A stretch of DNA of 14,435 nucleotides from Deltaproteobacteria bacterium (GTDB lineage Bacteria > Desulfobacterota > Desulfarculia > Adiutricales > JAGVGV01): positions 1-14,435 of the forward strand of contig JAGVGV010000510.1 in NCBI GenBank assembly GCA_020056895.1, written 5' to 3'. Of this stretch, positions 1 through 8,578 are shown piece after piece. Every line of letters begins with the position of its first letter. The stretch's first letter is position 1. The position numbers and the translations under genes were made by a program. The notes under the pieces are model-generated. The model was not told the origin of the DNA, did not search any database, and worked only from the letters and a program-made list of their open reading frames with translations.

Positions 1-2582
1 CGGCCGTCGGCGCCGCCCGTGGCCGCCCAATCGCCCTGAGGCCGGATGGCGGCGGCGGTCACGGTTTCGCGGTGGCCCGAAGCCTCCCAAACCAGCCGGC
101 CGGTTTGAACCTCCCACCAACGGACCTTTTGGTCCATGGCGCCCGACAAGGCCATCCGGGCCGTTGGATGAAACGCCAAAGCGGTCACCCGGGCGGGATG
201 GGGTCCAAATGCCGTCAGCCGCCGGTTGCGCTCCAGATGCCACAGTTCCAACCCGCCGCCGATGCCCATCAGGGCGTACGTTCCGCTGGACGAAACGGTC
301 AGGCCGGTGGGTTCCCCTTCGACCGGACCGGCCTGGATGGTCCCCAAATCCGGATTTACGAGGCTCCACCGTCCCAAACGGCCGTCTCCGGCCAGATGGA
401 CGGCCCAACGGCCGTCGGGCGTGACGGCGGAAAGCCGGCCGTCGGGCCAATCCACGGGAAGCGTTTCCATCTCCGGAGTTTTTTCGGAAACCATGGGGAT
501 TCCGGAGGTCCGAACCAGCCGTCCGCCCAAAACCGCCGCCAGACCGGAAGTCCCCACCGACAACGCGGACACCAGCCCCGCGCCCGGTTTCAGGCCGGGT
601 TCGGGCACCAAAGGCAGAAGCCGCCGGGCCGCCGCCAGGGGGTCGGTTCCCAGGTCCGGGTACGCCGCCTGGTACCGGGTCATCACGGCCTGGCTTTCCG
701 TGGTTTTCCCCTGGCGTTCCAAGGCCAAAGCCCAGATGGCGATCAGGAGTTCGTCCTCGTGGCCCTGGGTGACCACGGCGGCCACGTCTTTCAGCACCAT
801 TTCCCAGGTGGAACCGGAACCATCCCCAGCCAAAACCGCCACGGTCCGGGCCAAAGCCAGGTCCCGCCGGACATGGGCCGAGGCGGAATCCATCCGGACC
901 GCCCGGAACAAAACGTCCACGGCGCCCTGGGAATCTCCGAAAAACAAACGCGCCCGGCCCAAGAGATGCCAGGGCCGGGCCAGCCGGTGGTGGGTTTCGC
1001 CCACTTCGGCCAGACGTCTTAATAATTCCGCTTCGGAAAGACCTGCCAAATGCCATTCGGCCCAGGCGTGATTGAAGGTGGCTTCCACGTGCTGAGGGTC
1101 TTTTTCCAGGGCTTCCCGCCAGGCGGACCGGGACCGGCGGCGGTGGCCGATGGTCCAGAAGGACACCCCTTGGTTGTTCAGGGCGTCGGCCACCAGGTCC
1201 GAAGCCTTGGGCTCGGGCCTCAGCCGGACCCGCCAGCCTTCCACCCGGCGGTGGATGTCTTTGAGCCGGGTCTGGATGAAGCCGAAATCCGGCGGCCGGC
1301 CTTCCGGTTCCTTGGCCAGGCAGGAGGTCATCAGGTCCGCCAGTTCATTGTCCAGGTCCGGTTTTAGGCGGCGGGGATCGGGCGGACGTTCATCCCGGTG
1401 GATGCGTTCCCACTGAAACAATTGGAGCGAAAACATGGCCTGGCGGTACTGGTTGGGCAGACCGAAGGGCCGGCGGCCGCAGAATATTTCGTAAAGAATG
1501 CAGCCGTACGCGTAGATATCGGCCGGCCGGCCGGCCAGATGGGCTCCCTGCCACTGTTCCGGAGCCATATAAGGCGGAGTGCCCACGGCCGCCCCCGCCG
1601 CCGTCATGGTTTGCCAATGCTCGCCCGAAGCCGACGAATCGTCCCCCGGTATAGGCGAAGGGGCGTCCGGAACGCCGGTCATGGCGGTGGAGGAAGGAAT
1701 CTCCTCGGGGTCCGGACCTTCCGTTCCCCGGCCCACCAGACCAAAATCCGTGACCCGAGCCGCGCCTTCCCGTTCCATCAGGATGTTGGCCGGCTTGAGA
1801 TCCCGGTGCACCAGGCCTCGGTGCTCACGGCCTTCTTCGTCCCGCCAGGGAAAGGTATGGGTATGCCAGAGCCCGGCCGCGATCTGGATGGCCAGGTCGA
1901 TCCGTTCCCGAAAAGTCAAGTCCGGCTTGTTCCTCAGCCACCCCGCCAGAGTGCCGCCGTCCACGTATTCAATGAACAGCCGGATCACGCCGCCCAGGTC
2001 TTGAAGATAATAGGCGCTGCAGATATTGGGATGAAACCCCAGGCCGATCCAGGCTTCGGCTTCCCTGAAAAAACGGGCCCGGTTCTCCGGCGAGGCCATG
2101 GCCGAAGGCAAGGGCGTTTTTACGGCCACCATCCGGCCCAGTTCCCGGTCGTGCGCGAAATAAACTTCGCCCATCCCGCCCCGGGCCACGCCCTGGATTT
2201 CGTACCGGCCGTCCACCACCGCGCCTACGGACCAGAGGCCTCGTTCACTGTCCATCGGACCGGGTCGGGACGAAGACTCTTGGGTTTTCGACCCGGTTTT
2301 TCGGTTTGGATCGGCGGCGGGCCCCGGACGGCCCGAAAGCGTGCCCAAAAGAGCTTTGCTTTCGGAATGTTCGGGGTTCAAGGACAATGCTTTTTGAGCC
2401 AGGCTTTCGGCTTCGGGCAGTTGGCCCATTTTCATGAAACAATACGCCCGGTAATACCAACCTTTGGGATCATCGGGACGCTGGGCGCACCACTGGGCCA
2501 GGATTTGGGCGCCCAAAGGCCAATCCTTTCGAGCCATGGCCTCCTGAAGACGACGTTTGATCTCCTTGAAATCCTCGGCCAC
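1..2582 (-). CDS. Ser/Thr protein kinase with TPR and WD40 repeats, 3' end missing
   Basis: A single open frame runs on the minus strand from a GTG at 2582 past the left edge (860 codons and 2 bases visible). An in-frame TAA lies seven codons upstream, and GGGGGGA lies 4 nt before the GTG; another GTG at 2594 is possible. Residues 1-75 look like TPR helices. The Hanks-type kinase domain covers about 125-400: glycine loop GVARGGMGEVYF (from 131), VAVK Lys155, HRDLKPAN with Asp261, DFG Asp279, APE Glu342 and a DIYAYGCILYEIF helix, so it should be active. The DFG-to-APE stretch is about 63 residues, roughly twice the usual length, because of a Ser/Thr/Pro/acid-rich insertion. A helical, TPR-like region (about 440-600) follows, then WD40-type repeats near the cut end (for example LSGAMDQKVRWWEVQTG and ATGGADG). 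No membrane segment is visible, so it is probably cytosolic. It is divergent from the phosphorelay genes. Kinase identity is secure; substrates are unknown. Confidence 0.93.
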   Translation of the reverse strand, partial: MAEDFKEIKRRLQEAMARKDWPLGAQILAQWCAQRPDDPKGWYYRAYCFMKMGQLPEAESLAQKALSLNPEHSESKALLGTLSGRPGPAADPNRKTGSKTQESSSRPGPMDSERGLWSVGAVVDGRYEIQGVARGGMGEVYFAHDRELGRMVAVKTPLPSAMASPENRARFFREAEAWIGLGFHPNICSAYYLQDLGGVIRLFIEYVDGGTLAGWLRNKPDLTFRERIDLAIQIAAGLWHTHTFPWRDEEGREHRGLVHRDLKPANILMEREGAARVTDFGLVGRGTEGPDPEEIPSSTAMTGVPDAPSPIPGDDSSASGEHWQTMTAAGAAVGTPPYMAPEQWQGAHLAGRPADIYAYGCILYEIFCGRRPFGLPNQYRQAMFSLQLFQWERIHRDERPPDPRRLKPDLDNELADLMTSCLAKEPEGRPPDFGFIQTRLKDIHRRVEGWRVRLRPEPKASDLVADALNNQGVSFWTIGHRRRSRSAWREALEKDPQHVEATFNHAWAEWHLAGLSEAELLRRLAEVGETHHRLARPWHLLGRARLFFGDSQGAVDVLFRAVRMDSASAHVRRDLALARTVAVLAGDGSGSTWEMVLKDVAAVVTQGHEDELLIAIWALALERQGKTTESQAVMTRYQAAYPDLGTDPLAAARRLLPLVPEPGLKPGAGLVSALSVGTSGLAAVLGGRLVRTSGIPMVSEKTPEMETLPVDWPDGRLSAVTPDGRWAVHLAGDGRLGRWSLVNPDLGTIQAGPVEGEPTGLTVSSSGTYALMGIGGGLELWHLERNRRLTAFGPHPARVTALAFHPTARMALSGAMDQKVRWWEVQTGRLVWEASGHRETVTAAAIRPQGDWAATGGADG

Positions 2583-2654
2583 GATTCCCCCCACGGAGGC
2601 TTATTCTACATGCGCGGGCCTGCCAGAGCAAGGCGCGGTTCCGCCTGGATCATT

Positions 2655-2664
2655 AATCATGATT
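2655..2664. promoter_or_regulatory. 10-bp palindrome in divergent intergenic region
   Basis: AATCATGATT is a perfect 10-bp palindrome in an AT-rich patch, 17 nt upstream of the -35 box of the rightward promoter and between two divergent genes. It could be an operator or part of a leftward promoter for the kinase gene. There is only one copy and no matching known regulator, so this is weak. Confidence 0.2.
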
Positions 2665-2681
2665 CAATCCACCCAAACCCG

Positions 2682-2710
2682 CTGACAACCGGGGAACCAT
2701 CCCCTATAAT
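2682..2710 (+). promoter_or_regulatory. Sigma70-type promoter for the phosphorelay operon
   Basis: CTGACA (2682-2687, five of six matches to TTGACA) and TATAAT (2705-2710, perfect) are separated by exactly 17 bp. It lies in the divergent intergenic region and points at the hybrid histidine kinase. The predicted transcript start is near 2717, which leaves about 108 nt of leader before the preferred TTG start at 2825. A perfect -10 box in such a GC-rich background is unlikely to be accidental. No second promoter of similar quality was seen between this point and 12538. Confidence 0.7.
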
Positions 2711-2810
2711 TATCCCCATGATCCATCGGGCCGCGAGAACGGCTCCCGGGTTCAAACGGCGATGACCCTACGGAACGATACCGTACGGACGGGTTCGCCT
2801 TCATGCGGCC

Positions 2811-2827
2811 AAAAGGAGTGGATATTG
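2811..2827 (+). promoter_or_regulatory. Strong ribosome binding site with TTG start
   Basis: AAAAGGAG (2811-2818) sits 6 nt before a TTG (2825-2827) that is in frame with the hybrid kinase. The upstream in-frame ATG at 2762 has no purine-rich Shine-Dalgarno sequence before it. This site therefore argues for translation from the TTG, 21 codons inside the longest open frame. Confidence 0.5.
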
Positions 2828-5800
2828 CCTTTTCAGCGGGAAACCGGAATCATATCGTCCGCGCCGCCGGAGTTTCGGAACCTGGCGGTGGGACCATACG
2901 GCCGGGTTTCCTTCCATTCTCCCATCCCGGGATTGGTCTGGGCCTCTTTCGAGGGTGGTCTGGGAGGGATCGATAAAAAGCGCCTTCGGGCTCTAACGGA
3001 AAACGCCCGGGAAACCCTGGCCGGATCCGGCGGCTCATATGTTTTGGTCCGCGATTTTTCCCGCGTCCGGCGGTCCGGAAGCTGGCCGGCGGCGGGAATC
3101 CTGTTCCAGGACGCCCTAACCATCCCCACGAACCCGGCCCATTTGGGGACAATCGTTTTCCGGCCCTCGCCAGGGTTGCGGCTGGCATTGTCCCTGGGCC
3201 GCCGGCTGGGGTTGATTCCCGAACGGCTGGCGGCGGCGCGAACGGCGCAAACCGTGTTGAACCTGGCCCACCTATGGTTGGAACTCCCAATAACGCCCCG
3301 CGACACGGAAACGGTCCCCTTACCCGGTCCCCCCTCCTGGACGCTCGAACGCCCTGGTTTTTCCCTTTCGTTTCAAATCCATCGGCCGGACGTGCTTCAC
3401 GGCGTCACGACGGGCGGTTTGAAGGAGGAATACCTGGCCCCTTCCTTCGCCCTGCAGCGTCAGGCTTTGGACGGACTGCCGGCGGTCCGGGAAGGCCATT
3501 ACTACATTCTGGGCGTTAAGGGGATTCAGGGACCATCCCGGAACGCCCGATGGGGGTATATCCAGGCCATCCGAGCCCTTCACCAGGAATTCCCCCTGAA
3601 AATGATCGTGTTTTATGGAGCCGACCGGTTCATGCGGGCGGCTGTGCGTGTGGCCAGCCCTCTGGCCCCCTTCGAAACCCGATTGGCCGGGGATTTTACC
3701 GAGGCCTGGCATCTGGTGGTGGAACACCGGCGGAAGGAAGCGCGGGAAAAGGAGGAACAGTCGTCCATTAAGGCCCGCCCATGCGGGAACCAGGCGAACA
3801 TCCAGACGTACGTGGAGGAACTGGTCCGGTTCCTTTCGGGTATCGATTGGGAGGCATCCGGAGAAAAAGCGGCGCCCCTGGCCTCCCCCGGCCCGGACCA
3901 TCCTTTCCAGCCGGTATTCGATCTGATTTCGCTCATCAAAAACGATCTGGACGACTTGGCTCGACAAAAAGCCATGAGCGAGGATCGGGCGGATCAGTTG
4001 TTGAACCACGCGCCGGTGGGGCTGGCCGAGATCGACTATACCCTGGGCCGGTTGACCGAAGTTAACGACGTGATCGTGGACTTCACCGGTTATTCGCGGG
4101 ACGAGCTGTTGAATCTGCCGCTGGTCGATTTGGTGGCCGCCCAAAGCCTAGGCCCCCTGGCCGAACGGATGGAAAAGCTGGCCGGAGGCGTGGAACAGCA
4201 GGGCAACATCGAATTTATGCTAAGGAAAAAAAACGGGGACCACGTCTGGGTTCTGGCCAGCGCCCGGCTCCGCTGGGATGAGGCCGGAAAGCTTTTGAGC
4301 GCGGCCGTTGTGGCCACGGATATTACCGACCAAAAAGCCATGATCGAGGCCCAGCGGCAAAGGTACCAGGAAACCCGGATTCTGAATCAGGTAAGCCAGG
4401 CGCTCAATTCCACGCTGGACCTGGATCAGGTGCTCGCTTTGCTGCTCAAGGAAGTGGATGTCTGGATCAAAGGGGCCGGCGGTTCGATCTGGATGCTTTC
4501 ATCCGGCGGAGAGGAACTGATCTGCGGCCAGGCCACGGGACCCGGCGCGGAAAACCTGAAGGGGTTCAGGTTGGCCATCGATCAAGGATTGGCGGGCTGG
4601 TCCGTTCGTGAAGGAAAAAGCCTGGTGGTCCAGGACGCTGAAACCGATCCCCGGCATTTTCAGGAAGTAAGCCGGTGGACCGGTCTGAAGGTCCGGTCCC
4701 TGATTTCGGTCCCCCTAAAAGCCCGGGGGCGGACTCTGGGCGTGCTGCAGGTGGTGGACTCCCAGCCCGGCAAGTTTTCCGAGGACCACCTGGATATCCT
4801 GGAACCCCTGGCCGCTTCGGCCGCCGTGGCCATCGACAACGCCCGGTTGTTCGATCAGGCCCAGCAGGTGATCGCGGAACGGATTCTGGCCGAAACCCGG
4901 GCCCGCAGGAGCGAGGAAAGGTATCGGACCATTCTGGAAAGCATTGGCGAAGGCTACTACGAAGTGGACCTGGGCGGCCATTTGACCTTTTTCAACGAAG
5001 CCATGGCTCGAATGACCGGCCGCAATCCCGGGGAATTGATGCGGGCCACCTACCGGAGTTTCATGGCCCCGGAAGCGGCCGAACGGGTGTACCGGGCGTT
5101 CAACGATCTGTACATCTCCGGCCGTCCCGTGGGCCGCGTGGAATGGGAATTGACCAGCCGGGGGGCTCCCCGGTTGATCGAAACTTCGGTGTATCCCATC
5201 CAGGACGAGAAAAAACAAACGGTGGGCTTCCGAGGCATTGCCCGGGATGTCACCGATTCCCGCCGGGCCGACGAACTGAAACAGGCCAAGGCCGAAGCCG
5301 AAGCGTCCAGCCTGGCCAAAAGCCAGTTTCTGGCCACCATGAGCCATGAAATCCGCACCCCCTTGAGCGGCATCATCGGCATGTCCGAACTGGCTCTGGA
5401 TACGCACTTGGATGACCGGCAACGGGAAATCCTGGAAACCATCAACACCGAAGCGGCGGCGGTCGTCGGCCTAATCAACGATATTCTGGATTTTACCAAA
5501 ATCGAAGCCGACCGGCTGGAACTGGAACATATTCCTTTCGATCTTCGGTACCTGGTCGAAGACGTGGCCACTTCGGTGGCGTACGGCGCGGACCGCAAGG
5601 GTTTGGAATTCATATCGTACCTGCCGCCTCAAATTCCCACCCGGCTCATGGGGGATCCGGGCCGGCTCCGTCAGATTCTGGTCAATCTGGCGGGCAATGC
5701 CCTGAAATTCACGCACCAGGGCGAAATCCTCCTGGCCGGCGAAATGGTGGAAGACCTGGGGGATCGAGCCCGGTACCGGTTTCTGGTCCGGGATACCGGC

Positions 5801-7384
5801 ATTGGCATCCCCAAGGAAAAACAGGATACGGTCTTCGATGTTTTCACCCAGGCCGACAGTTCGATGACCCGGAAGTACGGCGGCACCGGTCTGGGTACGG
5901 CCATCGCCAAAAAGCTCACCCAGCGGATGAACGGTGAAATCGGATTAAGCAGCGAAGAAGGGCGGGGATCCACGTTCCATTTTACCGTGGTGCTGGATAA
6001 ACAGCCCGAACCTCCGCTTCCGGCCACGCCCAGCTCCGGCCTCCAGGGGCTCCGAGCCCTGGTGGTGGACGACAATCCAACCTATCGCCGGGTTTTGACG
6101 GAATATCTGAACGCCTGGGGCAGTCTTCCCCAGGAAGCCGAAAACGCCGCGGATGCCCTGGATCGGCTGGAACGGACTCGGGCTTCGAACCAGCTCTTCG
6201 ACTACCTGATCACGGACGTTCAAATGCCGGGCCTGGATGGTTTCGAACTGGCCGCCGCCATCCGGGACATTCCGGAACAAAGGCGCCTGCCCATTATCGT
6301 GCTCAGTTCGGTGGGCCGGATCGGCGACGCGGGCCGCTGCCGGGAAGCGGGTATTGAAGGGTATCTGACCAAACCGGTTCGAGGCGCTGACCTTTTCAAA
6401 ACCATCACCCGCGTCTTGGGACGTGCGGGATCGAACACTCCTCAACCGCTGCCCTTGATTACCCGGCACACCCTGACCGAAGAGGAACGCCAGGGCACAA
6501 GGTTGCTGGTGGCCGAAGATTATCCCACCAACCAACAGGTGGCCAAAGAGCATCTTTCGGGCGCCGGGTACCAGGTGGACCTGGCCGAAAACGGCCGGCG
6601 GGCCGTGGACGCCTTCATGCGCAAACATTATGACCTGATCCTCATGGACGTCATGATGCCGGAAATGGACGGACTGGCCGCCACCGCCGAGATCCGCCGG
6701 ATCGAGGACCGGATCGGAACCGCGCCGATGGTGACGCCCCGCCGGAAGCGGGTTCCCATCGTGGCCATGACCGCCAACGCCCTGAAAGGCGACCGTGAAA
6801 AATGCATCGAAGTCGGCATGGACGATTATTTGACGAAACCCTTGAGGCGAAAAGACTTGTTGGCCATGGTGGAAAAATGGGTCCGAAAGGAAACCGGGGA
6901 AGCGGCGGGCATATTGGCGGGTGAAATTCCTCCGGAGGATGACTCCGCCCCCGAAACGGCCCCGGTGGAGCCGAACGCCTTGGAAAATGCCGAAAATGCC
7001 GCCGGAGCTCCCGCTGATCTTGATCGGAATCAACCCATGGATTATAACCGGGCGCTGGATGAATTTATGGGCCGAAAGGAAGTGCTGGACCAGGTGACCC
7101 GGAGTTTTCTGGAAACCGTCCGCCGGCAGATCGAACGGATGCGGCGGGCCATGGAAAACGGAGACGCCGAAACCCTGGCCAGGGAAGCCCATGCCATCAA
7201 AGGCGGCGCGGCCAACCTGACCGCCATGGACTTGGCTGAAGCCGCCCGCGAATTGGAACATCTGGGTAAAACCGCTGATCTGGCTTCGGCGGCCAAGGCC
7301 TTGGAGCGGATGGAAAACGAACTGGTTCTCCTGGACGTATATTTGGAAGACCTGTGGGCCTCCGAACGGAGCCCGGCCTCATGA
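2825..7384 (+). CDS. Hybrid sensor histidine kinase (PAS-GAF-PAS-HisKA-HATPase-REC-REC-HPt)
   Basis: This large soluble phosphorelay kinase has 1519 aa from the TTG at 2825 (1540 aa from ATG 2762). In TTG numbering: an unclassified N-terminal region with two similar alpha/beta segments (about 70-140 and 224-310); PAS (390-510); GAF (517-675); PAS (698-825); HisKA with the H-box MSHEIRTPL, His841; HATPase_c with NALKF, DTGIGIP and GTGLGTAIAKK boxes (945-1065); receiver 1 with phosphoacceptor Asp1131 (TDVQMPG) and LTKP; receiver 2 with Asp1275 (MDVMMPEMDG) and LTKP; and a C-terminal HPt domain with His1456 (EAHAIKGGAANL). All catalytic residues appear intact, so a full His-Asp-His relay is possible. 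There are no membrane segments, so the signal is presumably cytoplasmic. It is the first gene after the promoter at 2682, and its stop overlaps the next start (ATGA). The domain order resembles BarA/ArcB-type kinases without their membrane sensor. The ligand is unknown. Confidence 0.95.
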   Translation: MPFQRETGIISSAPPEFRNLAVGPYGRVSFHSPIPGLVWASFEGGLGGIDKKRLRALTENARETLAGSGGSYVLVRDFSRVRRSGSWPAAGILFQDALTIPTNPAHLGTIVFRPSPGLRLALSLGRRLGLIPERLAAARTAQTVLNLAHLWLELPITPRDTETVPLPGPPSWTLERPGFSLSFQIHRPDVLHGVTTGGLKEEYLAPSFALQRQALDGLPAVREGHYYILGVKGIQGPSRNARWGYIQAIRALHQEFPLKMIVFYGADRFMRAAVRVASPLAPFETRLAGDFTEAWHLVVEHRRKEAREKEEQSSIKARPCGNQANIQTYVEELVRFLSGIDWEASGEKAAPLASPGPDHPFQPVFDLISLIKNDLDDLARQKAMSEDRADQLLNHAPVGLAEIDYTLGRLTEVNDVIVDFTGYSRDELLNLPLVDLVAAQSLGPLAERMEKLAGGVEQQGNIEFMLRKKNGDHVWVLASARLRWDEAGKLLSAAVVATDITDQKAMIEAQRQRYQETRILNQVSQALNSTLDLDQVLALLLKEVDVWIKGAGGSIWMLSSGGEELICGQATGPGAENLKGFRLAIDQGLAGWSVREGKSLVVQDAETDPRHFQEVSRWTGLKVRSLISVPLKARGRTLGVLQVVDSQPGKFSEDHLDILEPLAASAAVAIDNARLFDQAQQVIAERILAETRARRSEERYRTILESIGEGYYEVDLGGHLTFFNEAMARMTGRNPGELMRATYRSFMAPEAAERVYRAFNDLYISGRPVGRVEWELTSRGAPRLIETSVYPIQDEKKQTVGFRGIARDVTDSRRADELKQAKAEAEASSLAKSQFLATMSHEIRTPLSGIIGMSELALDTHLDDRQREILETINTEAAAVVGLINDILDFTKIEADRLELEHIPFDLRYLVEDVATSVAYGADRKGLEFISYLPPQIPTRLMGDPGRLRQILVNLAGNALKFTHQGEILLAGEMVEDLGDRARYRFLVRDTGIGIPKEKQDTVFDVFTQADSSMTRKYGGTGLGTAIAKKLTQRMNGEIGLSSEEGRGSTFHFTVVLDKQPEPPLPATPSSGLQGLRALVVDDNPTYRRVLTEYLNAWGSLPQEAENAADALDRLERTRASNQLFDYLITDVQMPGLDGFELAAAIRDIPEQRRLPIIVLSSVGRIGDAGRCREAGIEGYLTKPVRGADLFKTITRVLGRAGSNTPQPLPLITRHTLTEEERQGTRLLVAEDYPTNQQVAKEHLSGAGYQVDLAENGRRAVDAFMRKHYDLILMDVMMPEMDGLAATAEIRRIEDRIGTAPMVTPRRKRVPIVAMTANALKGDREKCIEVGMDDYLTKPLRRKDLLAMVEKWVRKETGEAAGILAGEIPPEDDSAPETAPVEPNALENAENAAGAPADLDRNQPMDYNRALDEFMGRKEVLDQVTRSFLETVRRQIERMRRAMENGDAETLAREAHAIKGGAANLTAMDLAEAARELEHLGKTADLASAAKALERMENELVLLDVYLEDLWASERSPAS

Positions 7385-8538
7385 TGGACCGTGAGGAATC
7401 TCAAATCCAAGACCCGGGACGATCCATGCTGAAAATCGAAAACGTGGTCCGGGACCCCAGGCGTTTTAAAATCCTTATTGCCCACGGCGATGCCGCCATC
7501 CGCAGGACCATCCGCAATATCCTTCAAACGCTTGGTTTTTCCCGTTTTCGGGAAGCCGAGGATGGTGATGACGCCCTTCGGAAGCTCAGGTCCGATCCCT
7601 TCGATCTGGTGATCTCGGCCCGATCCATGCCCCTTCTGGACGGTCTGGAACTGAGGCGGCTGGCCCGCAAGGAACCGGTCTGTCCCGCCCCCTTTCTGTT
7701 AACCGGCCAAGTGGAAGAGGAATCCGATCTCTGCCGGGCTTTGACCAAAGGAAAGGACGATTACCTGATCGAACCCCTTTTGCCTCAGGAGGTGGAAGAC
7801 CGGATCATCCAGTTGCTGTTCGCCAACCTGGCGCCATCGGAACTGGATGTTCATCTTCAGGCGGCGGGATCCGATCTGGCCGCCGGCCGATTGTCCGAGG
7901 CGCATCAGGCCCTGGACAAGGCGGAAAAAAAGGACCCCCGAAGCCCGCTGGTTTATTATTTCCGAAAACTGGTGTACGACGCCGAAGGCCGTCCGGACCA
8001 AGCGGAAGAAGCCCTGGACCGGGCCCGCCGGAAATTCGCGATGGTGATCCGGGCCCCCCGGCAAATCGACCAATTGATCGAACGAGGCGGCCGTTTCCTG
8101 GCCGAAGGAAAAATCGACGAGGCCCGAAGAGTCTTCGGCGAGGCCCTGGCCATGGAGCCCAACCATCCGGAACGAACCTGCCAGATCGGTGAAGCGTACC
8201 TGGCCCACGGCCTGCCCGCCGAAGCCGAAAAATTTTTTTTGGCCTGCCTGGAATCGTACCCGGAAGACATCCACATGTTCAACCGGTTGGGCATCGCCTA
8301 TCGACGCCAGCGCAAGTTTTCGGAAGCCATCGCCAATTATGAAAAAGCCCTGGCCCTGGATCCTCACGAGGAAAACCTTCTCTATAATCTGGCCAGGGCC
8401 CATCTTTCCGCCGGCAACCGTGAAAAGGCCATCGCCGCCCTGGACGCAGCGATAGGTTTGGCGCCCGATTTCCGGGAAGCCAAGGACCTTCGGGACCGCC
8501 TGAAACACTTGGGCGGAGCCGGTCCGACGACGGAATGA
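7381..8538 (+). CDS. Degenerate receiver (pseudo-CheY) fused to TPR repeats
   Basis: The protein has 385 aa. The ATG at 7381 overlaps the kinase stop codon as ATGA, with CGGAG 9 nt upstream; GTG 7354 and ATG 7426 are alternatives. Residues 30-150 align with a CheY-type receiver but lack the active site: the acid pocket reads AHGD (His35-Gly36) where the neighbouring paralogue has AED, the phosphoacceptor position is Ala80 (ISARSMP versus ISDWNMP), and the conserved lysine is Glu131 (LIEPL versus LLKPF). Only the Thr of LLTG is kept. Residues 155-385 form about six TPR units, including FNRLGIAYRRQRKFSEAI. It is a clear paralogue of the intact receiver-TPR protein at 9458, with the same architecture and a similar C-terminus. 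It probably acts as a phosphorylation-independent scaffold or partner in the same relay. The loss of residues is seen directly; the scaffold role is inferred. Confidence 0.88.
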   Translation: MMDREESQIQDPGRSMLKIENVVRDPRRFKILIAHGDAAIRRTIRNILQTLGFSRFREAEDGDDALRKLRSDPFDLVISARSMPLLDGLELRRLARKEPVCPAPFLLTGQVEEESDLCRALTKGKDDYLIEPLLPQEVEDRIIQLLFANLAPSELDVHLQAAGSDLAAGRLSEAHQALDKAEKKDPRSPLVYYFRKLVYDAEGRPDQAEEALDRARRKFAMVIRAPRQIDQLIERGGRFLAEGKIDEARRVFGEALAMEPNHPERTCQIGEAYLAHGLPAEAEKFFLACLESYPEDIHMFNRLGIAYRRQRKFSEAIANYEKALALDPHEENLLYNLARAHLSAGNREKAIAALDAAIGLAPDFREAKDLRDRLKHLGGAGPTTE

Positions 8539-8578
8539 CGGCGTCTGATGTACACCATAAAAACCCTAGGGTGAACCC

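Noticed and set aside
72..1071. Two overlapping plus-strand frames of about 280-316 codons
   Set aside because: Both are antisense to the WD40 and helical part of the Ser/Thr kinase; the translations are Arg/Pro/Gly-rich and have no recognisable fold.
1398..2765. 455-codon open frame on the plus strand opposite the Ser/Thr kinase
   Set aside because: It is antisense to a kinase with intact catalytic motifs. Its translation is low-complexity (His, Gly, Pro and Arg rich) with no domain, as expected from a shadow frame in GC-rich DNA.
5945..7261. 438-codon minus-strand frame inside the hybrid kinase
   Set aside because: It lies over receivers and HPt whose catalytic residues are all present in the sense frame. 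The antisense product is Phe/His/Gly-rich and has no domain.
8229..8241. A5T8 run in the degenerate receiver-TPR gene, considered as a slippage or phase-variation site
   Set aside because: The frame reads cleanly through it (Glu-Lys-Phe-Phe-Leu in a TPR helix) and the TPR array continues in the same frame. A run of eight is only mildly suspicious.
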